64,000 nucleotides of DNA from Chryseobacterium cucumeris (GTDB lineage Bacteria > Bacteroidota > Bacteroidia > Flavobacteriales > Weeksellaceae): NCBI RefSeq assembly GCF_016775705.1, contig NZ_CP068760.1, positions 4,340,001 through 4,404,000 on the forward strand, read 5' to 3'. This document shows, piece after piece, positions 34,242-46,100 of this stretch. Within the stretch, counting starts at the first letter, position 1. Each line of letters opens with the position of its first letter. The notes beneath the pieces were generated by a model that searched no databases, was not told the DNA's origin, and saw nothing but the letters and a program-made list of their open reading frames with translations. The position numbers and the translations under genes are program-made.

Positions 34242-34979
34242 CTATTTCCTTTCAACGGAATACCTGATTAAGGTTTTTTTTATTGTCTCATAAGCCTCTG
34301 CTTTTGAGTCTTTTGGAGAATCTGAAGGCTCAATGATGCCATTGTAATATACCTTTACCCTTCCGGGAAAGCCTTTTGAGTTTTCAAAAGGGAACATTTC
34401 TTTAAGTCCCACAAAGGTATAAACAGCGATAGGAGAATGATGTTTTGAAGACAGTATAAATGCACCGTCCTTAAAATCATCCAGGATAATAGAAGTGTCG
34501 TCCGGCACACCGCCTTCAGGAAAAATCGCGATACTGTTGCCTTCTTCCATCTTCTCTGCACATCTTCGGTAAACATCTGCACGGCTTTTTGCACTCGCTC
34601 TGTCTACCATTACACATATCCTTTTATATATAGTTCCGAAAATAGGAATCTTAACCAGTTCTTTTTTTCCTACAAAACAGATCGGATGATCAGGAAACAG
34701 AATACATACAAGCATGATATCCATAATAGACGTATGATTGGAGATAAAGACATATGGGATATTTTTATCTTTTTTCTGTTCCGAAAGTTTAATCAGGTCA
34801 TATCTGAAACCCATTCCGTAGAACATACCGAAACACCATAGCCTGACCAGTTTATAGCCGTATTTATAATGCTTTTTATTAAAGGATAAAATGTAAACCG
34901 GGATCCCAATAATAACTGTCAGAAAAAATGCCAACAGCAGCAGCCAGAATCTCCAGAGATAATTTAAAATTTTTGTCAC
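34242..34979 (-). CDS. plsC: 1-acyl-sn-glycerol-3-phosphate acyltransferase
   Basis: The 245-residue product has an N-terminal membrane segment and the acyltransferase motifs: ISNHTSIMDIM (the H-x4-D catalytic pair), MVDRASAKSRADVYRR, and FPEGGVPDD, which binds the glycerol-phosphate acceptor. It makes phosphatidic acid at the inner membrane. It begins three bases after the stop of a GtrA gene and lies just before the MFS transporter gene, so it is part of one operon. The length is normal. Confidence 0.92.
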   Translation of the reverse strand: MTKILNYLWRFWLLLLAFFLTVIIGIPVYILSFNKKHYKYGYKLVRLWCFGMFYGMGFRYDLIKLSEQKKDKNIPYVFISNHTSIMDIMLVCILFPDHPICFVGKKELVKIPIFGTIYKRICVMVDRASAKSRADVYRRCAEKMEEGNSIAIFPEGGVPDDTSIILDDFKDGAFILSSKHHSPIAVYTFVGLKEMFPFENSKGFPGRVKVYYNGIIEPSDSPKDSKAEAYETIKKTLIRYSVERK

Positions 34980-34982
34980 AGC

Positions 34983-35441
34983 CTAACCGTTAAAAATTAC
35001 TTTCTTTTTTATCGAATAATTCAGAATGGAAACCAGCAATATTGCTGCAATTTTACTGATCATTTCCGGGCTCAAGGTATAAAAAAATAAATTGATATTA
35101 TCTTTAAATACGAAACTGTAAAATACCTGGAAAAAACCTAAGCTGAGTAATGTTGAAAAAAAAGATACTACCATAAAATAAGCAAATTCTTTTCTCTTCG
35201 AATGTTTTCCCCTTTCAAATACAAACCAGATGCTCAGAAAATAATTGGTAATAATCCCGCAGCTCGTGGAAAAAATGTTGCTTAAAGGATAGTGTACTCC
35301 GTAGAAATTGGTTTCCTTTACAAAGAAGTGCGGAAGATAGGTGCTGAAAATCTTAAAGCTTCCTATTTCTACAATGGCACTCAGTCCTCCTGCAATGATG
35401 AAGAACAAAACCTGTTTCTGGCGTAAGAGTATTTCTTTCAT
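34983..35441 (-). CDS. GtrA family membrane protein
   Basis: The 152-residue product has four membrane segments, with VLFFIIAGGLSAIVEIGSFK at the start and the conserved ITNYFLSIWFVFERG. GtrA-like proteins help flip or transfer lipid-linked sugars in O-antigen and teichoic acid decoration. It heads the GtrA-PlsC-transporter-DUF3810 unit (stop to next start three bases). No glycosyltransferase lies beside it. Confidence 0.85.
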   Translation of the reverse strand: MKEILLRQKQVLFFIIAGGLSAIVEIGSFKIFSTYLPHFFVKETNFYGVHYPLSNIFSTSCGIITNYFLSIWFVFERGKHSKRKEFAYFMVVSFFSTLLSLGFFQVFYSFVFKDNINLFFYTLSPEMISKIAAILLVSILNYSIKKKVIFNG

Positions 35442-35806
35442 TTAATAAGTATAAAACTAAACATCTTTGTACATATCGGACAATCTGCCAGGTTGATTTA
35501 TCTCTCACAATATAAACACCTTAGAGAATTTCTTCTGTTTATAATGGTTTTTAAATCCCAGCAGTTATACCGCTTGACAATATGAATATGCAAATTTATA
35601 ACTATATGTTAAACACTGAAAAAAGTTGTTAAAATATTTTTTTTAATAAAAATTATTTCTAATTTTAATATTCAGAATGATGTAATAAAGACCTGATAAT
35701 AAATTCATTTTCAACTCCTTGTGTTGATGGTTTTTTCTATCTTGTAGTGCACGGTTAAGAGCATATACTCCAACTTTTTTATGACCCAATTATTAATAAT
35801 ATTTGT
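35442..35806. other. Intergenic region between divergent units
   Basis: About 365 AT-rich bases with promoters of both flanking units expected. The only box I can point to is the imperfect TAATATTTG just before the small coiled-coil gene. I see no gene or clear repeat. Confidence 0.5.
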
Positions 35807-36070
35807 ATGAAACGTCAAAACAAATACAGAAAATTCCAGCTTCAACAGAAAAATATTGAGGCTCTTGAGAAAGAAAATTCCCGCTTCAAAAGAGTGTATT
35901 CAGAGTATGAAAATATGTCAAACGAATTGTGGAATCTTGAAAACTCCACTGGCGATCCGGTGCCTGATGATTTTATCAATGCAATGGAATTACAGACTTC
36001 CTATCTTGAAGATGAAATAGAAGATTGGCTTTTACAATTCAACGAAAAAAAAACACAAATCAAACATTAA
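35807..36070 (+). CDS. Small coiled-coil protein
   Basis: The 87-residue product is highly charged with heptad-like spacing (LQQKNIEALEKENSRFKRV and TSYLEDEIEDWLLQFNEKK), so two helices in a coiled coil are likely. There is no signal or cysteine. Family unknown. It lies 86 bases before the N-acetylglucosamine kinase gene on the same strand. Confidence 0.7.
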   Translation: MKRQNKYRKFQLQQKNIEALEKENSRFKRVYSEYENMSNELWNLENSTGDPVPDDFINAMELQTSYLEDEIEDWLLQFNEKKTQIKH

Positions 36071-36155
36071 TGATTTTAGACAGCTTCCAGGTTGTTTTTA
36101 AATGCTAATTGAAGATAAATTCATAATTTAGCACCCTTAAATTAAAATCTAAAAT

Positions 36156-37007
36156 ATGGTTGCTATTGTAGATAGTGGTTCTACTAAAACGGATTGGGTA
36201 ATTCTTGATGACTTTAAAAAAGTTTTTCTGAAAACAGAAACCATCGGTTTCAATCCAAATTTTATCAACAGAGAACTTATCGCTCCTGAAATACAGAAAA
36301 ATAGCAATCTGATATCGGTTAAAAATTCAATTACCAAAGTCTTTTTTTATGGTTCCGGATGCGGAGTGAAAAAAAACTGCGAAACCATAGAAGAAGAGCT
36401 GACAAAAGTTTTTGGAAAAGCAGAGATTATTGTGAAGGAAGATCTGATGGCTGCAGCCTATGCAGCATACAGTGGAAAACCTGCTATCGTGTGCATTCTC
36501 GGCACAGGATCTAATTCCTGTTTTTTTGACGGTGAAAATGTGAAGATAGAATTGCCTTCGCTGGGATTCCTGATCGGGGATGAAGGAAGCGGCAGTGCTA
36601 TCGGAAAGCAGCTGGTACGCAGATATTTTATGAAAAAACTGCCTGCGGATCTTCATAAAGAATTTGAAGCAGATTATCAGCTTACCGTAGAAGATGCATT
36701 GAAAAACATGTATCACACGCCGAGACCCAATGCATATCTGGCGAATTTTACCAAATTTGTAATCGAAAGAAAAGATCATCCTTATTTCAAAGATATGGTT
36801 TTTGAAGAAATGAAAAGTTTCTTTGAATACCAGGTTCTTCCTTATGAGGAGGCGCATGAGGCCGAGATCAATTTTATTGGCTCCATCGCTTATTATTATG
36901 AAAATATACTACGTTCTGTAGCTGCAGAACTTAATTTAAATGTGGGACATGTTGTGCAGAAACCAATTGAAAGCTTAGTAGATTACCACATTAAATATAT
37001 ACTTTAA
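36156..37007 (+). CDS. N-acetylglucosamine kinase (BadF/BadG family)
   Basis: The 283-residue product belongs to the ASKHA fold, with the phosphate-1 motif DSGSTKTDW, the phosphate-2 motif LGTGSNSC and GDEGSGSAIG. BadF/BadG-type kinases of this size in Bacteroidota phosphorylate N-acetylglucosamine released in peptidoglycan recycling or glycan use. The gene is followed after 16 bases by the malic enzyme gene, so they may be co-transcribed. The substrate is inferred from the family. Confidence 0.85.
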   Translation: MVAIVDSGSTKTDWVILDDFKKVFLKTETIGFNPNFINRELIAPEIQKNSNLISVKNSITKVFFYGSGCGVKKNCETIEEELTKVFGKAEIIVKEDLMAAAYAAYSGKPAIVCILGTGSNSCFFDGENVKIELPSLGFLIGDEGSGSAIGKQLVRRYFMKKLPADLHKEFEADYQLTVEDALKNMYHTPRPNAYLANFTKFVIERKDHPYFKDMVFEEMKSFFEYQVLPYEEAHEAEINFIGSIAYYYENILRSVAAELNLNVGHVVQKPIESLVDYHIKYIL

Positions 37008-37023
37008 CAAAAAACAAAATTTT

Positions 37024-39309
37024 ATGTCAAGTAACAACAATCGTGACGAAAAGAACTTTAGCCAGGCAGCGCTAGATTATCATAAAGCAGAACCCAAAGG
37101 AAAAATTGAAGTTATCCCGTCAAAGCCACACTCTTCCCAAAGAGATTTATCATTGGCTTACTCTCCGGGAGTAGCGGTTCCTTGTATGGAAATTCATGAT
37201 AAGCCGGAAACTGTATATGATTATACGGGAAAAGGAAACCTGGTAGCAGTCATTTCTAACGGTACTGCCGTACTTGGACTGGGAGACATCGGTGCTGAGG
37301 CTTCAAAACCGGTAATGGAAGGGAAGGGACTATTATTCAAGATCTTTGCAGATATCAACGTTTTTGATATTGAGATCGATGAAAAAGATCCGGATAAATT
37401 TATTGAAATCGTAAAAGGAATTGCTCCTACTTTCGGAGGAATCAATCTTGAAGATATTAAAGCTCCTGAAGCTTTTTATATAGAACAAAGACTGAAAGAG
37501 GAGTTGAATATTCCTTTGATGCACGATGACCAGCACGGAACAGCTATTATCTCAGCTGCTGCATTGATCAACTCTCTGCAAATTGCCAATAAAGATATTG
37601 ATAAAGTAAAAATGGTGGTGAACGGAGCTGGTGCTGCAGCGATTGCATGTACCAAGCTTTATATTTCTTTAGGACTGAAAAAAGAAAATGTCCTGATGTG
37701 TGACAGTAAAGGCGTAATCAATCATAAAAGAGAAAACCTTACTCCTGAAAAATTAGATTTCATCGCTCAGACAGATATCGAAACATTAGAAGATGCTGTA
37801 AAAGGATCTGATGTTTTTGTAGGATTGTCAAAAGGAAACGTAATGACTCCTGAGATGTTGCAGAGCATGAATGAAAATCCTATTGTATTTGCTCTTGCCA
37901 ACCCTGATCCGGAAATTGCTTATGATCTTGCACTGGAGACCCGTAAAGATGTGATCATGGCTACAGGTAGAAGTGATTATCCTAACCAGGTCAACAACGT
38001 ATTGGGATTCCCTTATATCTTCCGTGGAGCATTGGATGTACAGGCTACAGGAATTAATGAAGCCATGAAACTCGCTGCGGTACACGCTATTGCTGATCTT
38101 GCAAAAGAACCGGTGCCGGAAGCTGTAATTTTAGCATACAATGTTCAGAACCTTCAGTTTGGAAGAGAATACTTTATTCCAAAACCATTTGATAACAGAC
38201 TGATCACAAAAGTATCAAGCGCTGTAGCAAAAGCAGCTATTGAAAGTGGTGTTGCCAGAAAAACCATTACGGATTTTGACGAATACGAGCACCAGCTTTT
38301 AGACAGAATGGGTAGAGATGAAAGATTGGTAAGAATGATGCAGAGCCGTGCGAAATCCAATCCGAAAAGAATTACCCTTGGAAATGCTGAAGAATACAAT
38401 GTATTGAAAGCTGCTCAGATTCTTTATGAAGAAGGAATTGCTTACCCAAGCCTTTTAGGAGATAAAAAATACATCAAGGAGCAGATGGAGCGTTACGGAA
38501 TTACTCTGGATGTTCCGATCATTGATCCAAGTGATGACGATCAGAAAGAAAACAGAAAAAAATACAGAGAAACTCTTTGGAAACTTCGTCAGAGAAAAGG
38601 AATGAACGAGTACAAAGCGAAGAGATATGTACGCCAGAGAGACTATTTCGGACCTTTGATGCTGAAACATGGTGATACAGACGGACTTATCGTAGGATTC
38701 TCTAAAAACTATACTTCTGTTTTACGTCCTGTTTTAGAAGTTATTGAAAAAGATAAAGGAGTCGATAAAGTGGCGGCCATGATGATGATCTTGTCTGAAA
38801 AGAAACCTATTTTCTTCGCAGATACCTCTATCAACCAAAACCCTACAGCAGAAGATCTTGTGAATATTGCTAAAATGGCTGAATTTACAGTAAAATCTTT
38901 TGCGATTGAACCAAGAATTGCAATGCTTGGATTTGAAAACTTTGCTGCGATTTCTGAAACTTCCAAGAAAGTAGCAAAAGCAGTAGGAATCCTTCATGAA
39001 AAATATCCGAAAATGGTTGTGGATGGTGAAATTCAACCTGATTTTGCAATGAACGCAGACCACCTGAGCGATTATCCATTCTCAAAATTAGGAACTACTC
39101 CTGCCAACACATTCATTTTCCCGAATCTGGAAAGTGCAAACCTTTCTTACAAAATTCTGAGAGGTATGAAAGTAGCACAGGTTATCGGACCTATCTTAAT
39201 GGGATTAAAGCAGCCGGTACACGTACTTCAGATGCGTTCAAGCGTTGATGAGATCGTAAACCTTGCTACCATTGCTGTTCTTGATGCTCAAAGAAGAGAG
39301 AAGAAATAA
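37024..39309 (+). CDS. maeB: NADP-dependent malic enzyme with phosphotransacetylase-like domain
   Basis: The 761-residue product has an N-terminal malic domain ([13 protein letters not shown]), the NAD(P)-binding domain ([14 protein letters not shown]), and from about residue 430 a phosphotransacetylase-like domain that regulates the enzyme in MaeB proteins. It decarboxylates malate to pyruvate with NADP as electron acceptor. The PTA-like part usually has no activity and senses acetyl-CoA. Length and order match MaeB of other bacteria. A terminator follows. Confidence 0.95.
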   Translation: MSSNNNRDEKNFSQAALDYHKAEPKGKIEVIPSKPHSSQRDLSLAYSPGVAVPCMEIHDKPETVYDYTGKGNLVAVISNGTAVLGLGDIGAEASKPVMEGKGLLFKIFADINVFDIEIDEKDPDKFIEIVKGIAPTFGGINLEDIKAPEAFYIEQRLKEELNIPLMHDDQHGTAIISAAALINSLQIANKDIDKVKMVVNGAGAAAIACTKLYISLGLKKENVLMCDSKGVINHKRENLTPEKLDFIAQTDIETLEDAVKGSDVFVGLSKGNVMTPEMLQSMNENPIVFALANPDPEIAYDLALETRKDVIMATGRSDYPNQVNNVLGFPYIFRGALDVQATGINEAMKLAAVHAIADLAKEPVPEAVILAYNVQNLQFGREYFIPKPFDNRLITKVSSAVAKAAIESGVARKTITDFDEYEHQLLDRMGRDERLVRMMQSRAKSNPKRITLGNAEEYNVLKAAQILYEEGIAYPSLLGDKKYIKEQMERYGITLDVPIIDPSDDDQKENRKKYRETLWKLRQRKGMNEYKAKRYVRQRDYFGPLMLKHGDTDGLIVGFSKNYTSVLRPVLEVIEKDKGVDKVAAMMMILSEKKPIFFADTSINQNPTAEDLVNIAKMAEFTVKSFAIEPRIAMLGFENFAAISETSKKVAKAVGILHEKYPKMVVDGEIQPDFAMNADHLSDYPFSKLGTTPANTFIFPNLESANLSYKILRGMKVAQVIGPILMGLKQPVHVLQMRSSVDEIVNLATIAVLDAQRREKK

Positions 39310-39393
39310 TACAGAACAGATGGCATCACTCGAAATAAATAATCCATCTTTCTTATTTCAAAATTGACACTTTAAACCGTGTACAGATAGTAA

Positions 39394-39425
39394 AAAGGCT
39401 CCATATTTTGGAGTCTTTTGTTTTT
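39394..39425 (+). terminator. Terminator after maeB
   Basis: Stem AAAGGCTCCA/TGGAGTCTTT (one G-U pair) followed by a T-rich tract. Confidence 0.75.
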
Positions 39426-39509
39426 CTGTTAATTCCTTGAATTCTTATTTAAAATTTAAGTTAAAAATCATTCGTACATCAAATGAAAACATTAATTAGT
39501 TTAAATTGC

Positions 39510-39517
39510 TATATTTG
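39510..39517 (+). promoter_or_regulatory. Promoter -7 box of the ruvA unit
   Basis: TATATTTG matches TAnnTTTG, 19 bases before the ATG; no clear -33 box. Confidence 0.45.
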
Positions 39518-39536
39518 GGAGTTTTAAAAATTAATA

Positions 39537-40121
39537 ATGATATTTTCTTTACAAGGCACTGTTCAAGAACTTACGCCTACTTACGCTGTCATCAATGTTC
39601 AAGGAGTTGGTTACTACGTGGGAATCAGTCTGATGACCTCACAGACGCTGGTTTTGAATCAGCAGACCTTTTTATTTATTCAGCAGATCATTCGTGAAGA
39701 TGCTCATCTTCTCTTTGGATTTAACACACGTTCAGAAAAAGAAATGTTCAATCTGTTAATAAGCGTTAATGGAGTAGGAGCTGTTTCAGCATTGATTCTG
39801 TTGTCAACATTGAGCCTTGATGAGATTGCTTCGGCGATACTTTCCGGAAACAGTGCATTGATCCAAAAAGCAAAAGGAATTGGTGCAAAAACTGCCGAAA
39901 GGATTATCGTGGATCTTAAAGATAAAGTACAGAAATACAGCGATCCAAACGCGAACATTTCTGTGATGGTGGATAATAAAATTAAGGAAGAATCGTTATC
40001 TGCATTAGAAGTTTTAGGCATTCCTAAACGAACAAGCGAGAAGATTGCGGATAAAATTATCAAACAAAATCCAAACATCTCGGTAGAAGAATTGGTTAAA
40101 CAAATCTTAAAAAACATTTAA
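39537..40121 (+). CDS. ruvA: Holliday junction branch migration protein RuvA
   Basis: The 194-residue product has the N-terminal OB fold (MIFSLQGTVQEL, VQGVGYYVGIS), the central helix-hairpin-helix motifs (LISVNGVGAVSAL and KAKGIGAKTAERI) and the C-terminal domain that contacts RuvB. RuvA binds Holliday junctions and loads the RuvB motor. sprA follows within a few bases, the usual order in Flavobacteriia, so they are transcribed together. Confidence 0.95.
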   Translation: MIFSLQGTVQELTPTYAVINVQGVGYYVGISLMTSQTLVLNQQTFLFIQQIIREDAHLLFGFNTRSEKEMFNLLISVNGVGAVSALILLSTLSLDEIASAILSGNSALIQKAKGIGAKTAERIIVDLKDKVQKYSDPNANISVMVDNKIKEESLSALEVLGIPKRTSEKIADKIIKQNPNISVEELVKQILKNI

Positions 40122-40124
40122 CAT

Positions 40125-43100
40125 TTGGTGGCGAATATTAAGCATCTTAACATATTTTTGTTCCTGTCGTTCCTGTGTATGTCTGTGAGTGCTTTTGGGC
40201 AGGCACAGAAAGATACAGCGATCATAAGAAAACAATATGAAGTGGCCGACCCTACGAGGTATGAAGCCTATTACGACATAAAAACCGGGATGTACTATGT
40301 ATATCCAAAAATCGGAAATACCATTACAGGTCCTCCTACAGCCATGTCTCCGGAAGAGTATAAAGAATATATGCTTGCCAGCCAGACAAAAGCCTATTAC
40401 AAGGAGAAATCCGATAAATATAATCTTCTCTTCAGAAGAGACAGATCTGATGCCAGAAAGAAGGGGCTTATTCCTTCATTACAGATCAACAACAAGCTTT
40501 TTGAAACCATTTTCGGTGGTAATAAAATTGAAATCATCCCTTCAGGATACGCATCCCTGGACTTTGCAGGACTTTACCAGAAAATAGATAACCCAATGAT
40601 CCTGCCTCAGAACAGGACCAGTTTTACCTTTGATATCGATCAGAGAATTCAGTTGGGATTATTGGGGAAAGTAGGGGAAAACCTTCAGTTAAAGGCCAAT
40701 TATGATACCCAGAGTGGTTTTGCTTTTGAAAACAGGATGAATCTTGTATGGCAGGCAAAAGGAAGCTGGAAAGATCTTCAGAGTAAAGGTCTTGGAAATG
40801 TAGATAAACCCAACGAAGGAGGAGAGGATAAAATCATCAAAAGAGTTGAATTTGGTAACGTAAACATGCCGCTATCAACCAGCCTTATCCGTGGTTCACA
40901 ATCGCTGTTCGGGGTGAAAACAGAATTCCAGTTAGGAAAAACATTTGGAACAGTAGTTCTTTCCCAGCAGCAGGGTGAAGCCCGTAATATTGTAGTACAG
41001 GGTGGTGGTGTGATGAACAATTTTAAAGTCAACGCCATTGACTACGAAGAAAACCAGCACTTCTTTATAGGACATTATTTCCTGAACAAATATGATGATG
41101 CCTTACTTAATTATCCGCAGATCAACTCAACCATCAACATTACCAGAATGGAAGTCTGGGTATTGGATCAGGGGAACAGTAATCTGGCATATCAGAAAAG
41201 TATTATCGGGATCAGAGACCTGGGAGAAGGTCCTGGAGGAGTTACGCTGCCGGATAACTCGCTGAACGGATTGTATGATGAAGTATCACAAGTAGCTGGA
41301 ACAAGAGAAGCTGGGAAAAATTACAATGCTCTTTTTCAGGGGCATGTCTTCCCGGGAACACCTACTCCCTACAATAACGGAGAAGAATTTGTTCTTGCTA
41401 CAAAAGCGAGAAAGCTGAATGCTAACGAATTTATCTACCAGCCACAGCTGGGATATATTTCATTAAACCAAAAATTGAATGACCAGCAGCTTTTAGCCGT
41501 TTCGTACTCTTATACTGTTAATGGAAGTAATAAAGTATACAAAGTAGGGGAATTTTCTGAAGAAAGCCCTGTGCTGATCACCAAGGTATTGAGAGTAAAT
41601 AACAAGGTGAACACTCAATCTCCGATGTGGGATCTGATGATGAAGAATATCTATTCTATTGATGCGGGACAGGTATCTCCGGATGGCTTTATCCTTAACG
41701 TATATTACAGAGATCCAAAAACAGGAGGTAAAGTAAACTATCTTCCAGATACTCCTGTAAAAGATCAGAATTTACTGAAGTTATTTAACTGGGACCGTCT
41801 TAATATGAATGGAGATATCCAGAACAATAAAGATGGAAGTAAAGGAGACGGTATTTTCGACTTTGTGAATGGGATTACCATCAGACCGGAAACAGGAAGA
41901 GTCATCTTTACCAAAGTACAGCCTTTCGGTAAATTTCTGGAAGCAAAATTAGGAACAAGTGATCCTCAATATATATTTAAGGATCTTTATACCAAACAAA
42001 AACAAGAAGCTTCCCAGAGTAACCTTACACAAAGGTATACCATGGAAGGGCGTTACAAAGGTGTTCAGGGACAAGGTATTTCTTTAGGAGCTGTAAACGT
42101 TCCTCAGGGATCAGTAAAAGTGGCAGCAAACGGAGTACAGCTTACGGAAGGCGTAGACTATACAGTAGATTATATGCTGGGTACGGTTACGATCATCAAT
42201 GAAAATGTAAAACAGTCCGGACAGGCCATCAATATTTCACTGGAAAATCAGTTGACATTTAATACCCAAAGGAAAAGATTCTTAGGATTAAACTTAGAAA
42301 GAAGATTCAGTGAAAACTTTATCTTGGGAGGAACAGTAATCAATTACTCAGAATCTCCATTGACTCAGAAAGTAAACTTCGGGCAGGAAGCGGTAAACAA
42401 TACCATGGCAGGGATCAACCTGATGTACAACAATCAGGCCCCTTATCTTACAAGATTTGCCAATAAACTTCCGATGGTAAAAACTGAAGCTCCATCCAAC
42501 TTAAACTTTAAGATGGAAGCAGCTTACTTATTACCTGGATTGAATAAAGGAACAAATAATCAATCTTATATTGACGATTTTGAACAAACAACCTCTAAAA
42601 TATCATTAAAAGAGCCGGCAGCATGGAGTTTAGCTTCAAAACCGGAAAAAAATAAATTACCGCCATTTAACACAGTGCCTGGCAATGATGATCTAACAAG
42701 CGGATATGGAAGAGGATTATTAACATGGTATAACATCGACCCTAGATTCTGGGGAGTTGGAGGGAAAGCACCTGCAGGAATTACACCGCAGTCTGTATCT
42801 AATCACGCTTCCAGAAGAGTACAATATTCGGAGATTTATAATAACAGAGATTTCGTAGCAGGAGAACAAACCTTTACGAATACTTTTGATATCTCTTATT
42901 TTCCGAAAGAAAAAGGACCGTATAACGTAAATCCAGTAACAGAACAGGCACAGAGCAGATGGGCAGGGATTATGAGATCAATCAGTGTTCCGAACTTTAT
43001 TACTTCAAACATTGAGTATGTTGAATTCTGGATGATGGATCCTTACGCAGATGGTAAAACGCTGGGTACTGATCCAAAACTTTTACTTCACTTAGGAAAC

Positions 43101-46100
43101 GTTTCAGAAGATGTATTGAAAGATGGAAAAATGCAGTATGAAAACGGACTGCCAACGCCAGGTACACCATCTTCTACAACGAATTCAAATTGGGGAGTAC
43201 AGCCAAAACAGCCGCCAATCTTATATGCATTCTCTACAGAAGGAGAGGATAGGAAAGTACAGGATGCCGGATATGATGGTCTTACCTCGGACCAGGAAGC
43301 CATGAGATTCGGAAATACGTTTGTAAATCCGGTAACCAATATTGCAGACCCTGCAGTAGATGACTTCGTATTCTATCTTTCGGATAAATTTACAGGAAGT
43401 CAGGCAGCTTCAGTAGTGGAACGATACAAATATTTCAGAAACCCTGAAGGAAACTCAGAAGCAAACTCTCTTAACGTAGCTTCACAAACTCCGGATGTTG
43501 AAGATATCAATAAAGATTACAACCTGGATCAGACTGAAAACTATAACCAATATGTTATAAAGCTTGATCAGCCAAGTTTGTCACTTGGAACGAATAATAT
43601 TGTAGATGTAAAAACAGTAAAAGCAACATTCCAGAACGGACAGAGTTCAGATGTTAAATGGTACCTGTTCAGAATTCCTGTAGCGAATTATGATCCAGCT
43701 GAAGGGACAGCAGAGCCATCTGTATTGAATAATGTAAGGTTTGCAAGATTGATGCTGGCAGGATTTGATCAGACCTCTACGCTTAGATTCGGAACAATGG
43801 ATCTTGTAAGATCAGACTGGAGAAAATATACCAGTAAAATTGCCAGTGTAAATGTTCCAAATTCCGACGAAGGAACCGGAACTGTGACAGATCCAAACTT
43901 TGAAATAGGAAGTGTAAATATTGAAGAAAATGCATTGAACCAACCTCCATATGTATTGCCTCCGGGAATTGACAGACAGGTATTGAGTGGAAATGCAGGA
44001 GCGCAGAGACAGAATGAAGCTTCACTTTACATGAAAGTGAAAGACCTTAAAACTGAGGCAAGAGGAGTATTCAAAAATACAACATTGGATATGAGAAGAT
44101 ACAAAAAGCTGAAGCTGTTTGTACATGCTCACGATCCATTGAACAGAGTGATTGGATTGGATGAAAATACCAAATTCTTTATCCGTTTCGGAAGCGATGC
44201 TACTGATAACTATTACGAGTATGAATCATCTTTAAGAATGACTCCTACAACAGCAACAGCTCCTATGGAGATCTGGCCAATGGAAAATGAAGTTGATTTT
44301 GATGTTCAGAACTTTGTAGATGCAAAGATCAGAAGAGATAAATCAGGTGTTGCTATTACAAATAGAACCGTTGACACAGGATATCAGGAACCTTATAAAA
44401 ATATTTATATTAAAGGTAGACCTAGTTTAGGAAATATTACCACCATTATGATTGGGGTAAGAAATGCAGATCCAAGAACAAACTCTACCATAACAAGAGT
44501 TCTTTGGGTTAACGAAATCCGTCTTTCTGAAATTGAGAATGATGGTGGATATGCAGGAAATGCAAGCTTAAACTTCAATATGGGAGACCTGGCAACAGTG
44601 AATGCCAATGCCTCTTATACCTCAGTTGGTTTCGGAAATATCGATTCAAAACCTGCAGAAAGAACACAGTCTACTCAATCCGCATTCAGCATCAATACGG
44701 CGATCAATGTAGATAAATTCCTTCCGGAAAAAACAGGGGTGAAAATTCCTTTAAACTATTCTTACTCGCAGACTATTGAAGATCCAAAGTACAATCCTCT
44801 GGATACCGATGTAGAATTTAATAAGGCACCAAATAAAGATCAGTTGAAAAAAGTAGCGAGAACCTATACTCAACAGAGAAGTATAGGAGTCGTTAACATG
44901 CATAAAGAAAGAGTAAATCCAAATAAAAAGCCTAAGTTTTATGATATTGAAAACGTATCAGTAACTGCTGTTTATAACGATGACTATTTCAGAGATATCT
45001 ATACCAAGAGAAATTACAGACAGTATCTGAGAGGGTATATTGATTATAACTACACTTTTAAACCGTGGGTACTTAAGCCTTTCAACAAAATGATCAGTGA
45101 TACGGCAAAATCGACAAAGTATCTGAGATGGGTAAAAGAATTCAATATTAATCCAATTCCTACAAGAATCTCTTTCAGAACTGAAATCGACAGAAACTAC
45201 AACGAGCTTGAGTTCAGAAATGTGGAAGCAATCCTTAATGGTGATATGAACAGTAATTTCGATGCCATCAGAAACAGAAACTTCTTCTTTGGATGGCAGT
45301 ATGGATTAGGATTCAACTTTACAAAATCATTAAAACTGGAAATCAATTCCGCAACCAGAACATTAAATGACAATCTGGATGTAAATTCGATGGACAGCAA
45401 ATCGATTTTCGGAAATATATTCAGAGCAGGAAGGCCGGTATTGTATAATCACAGAGCACAGTTAAACTATAAGCTACCATTCCAATATTTGCCTTATCTG
45501 GATTTCATTGATGCAGAAGTAGGATACGGATTTACCTATAACTGGGCGGCGAGGTCTACGTCATTGCTTGGATTTACTGATCCTAATACAAATCAGACCG
45601 CAAGTTTAGGATCCGTTGGACAAAATACCAATGTGATTCAGGCAACAGCTTCTGCGGATCTTCCGAAGTTCTTTGGACAGTTTAACTATTTCAAAAATAT
45701 TAATGCCAAACTTCAAAAACGCAGACAGGAGATGGACTCTCTGAATAATGTTTATGCGAAACAATGGGAGAAAAACAGATACCGATATAAAAAATATAAA
45801 TTTAAGAATAAGCTTACTCCACTTCAAAGTGCTGCATTCTTCTTAACTTCCTTTAAACAGTTAAACGTAAGTTACAACGAAACGAATGGAACAGTACTTC
45901 CGGGATTAATATCAGCACCAAACTGGTATGGATACGGACAGACATTGGGAGGTCCGACACTGGGATTCCTTTTAGGTTCACAGGCAGATATCAGAAGAAC
46001 AGTAATGGAAAACGGATGGGTGAGTAATTCAAATTATATGACAGATCCGTATGTAAGAATGTCGACCAAAGAATTGAGAGCAGACTTACAGGTGATGCCT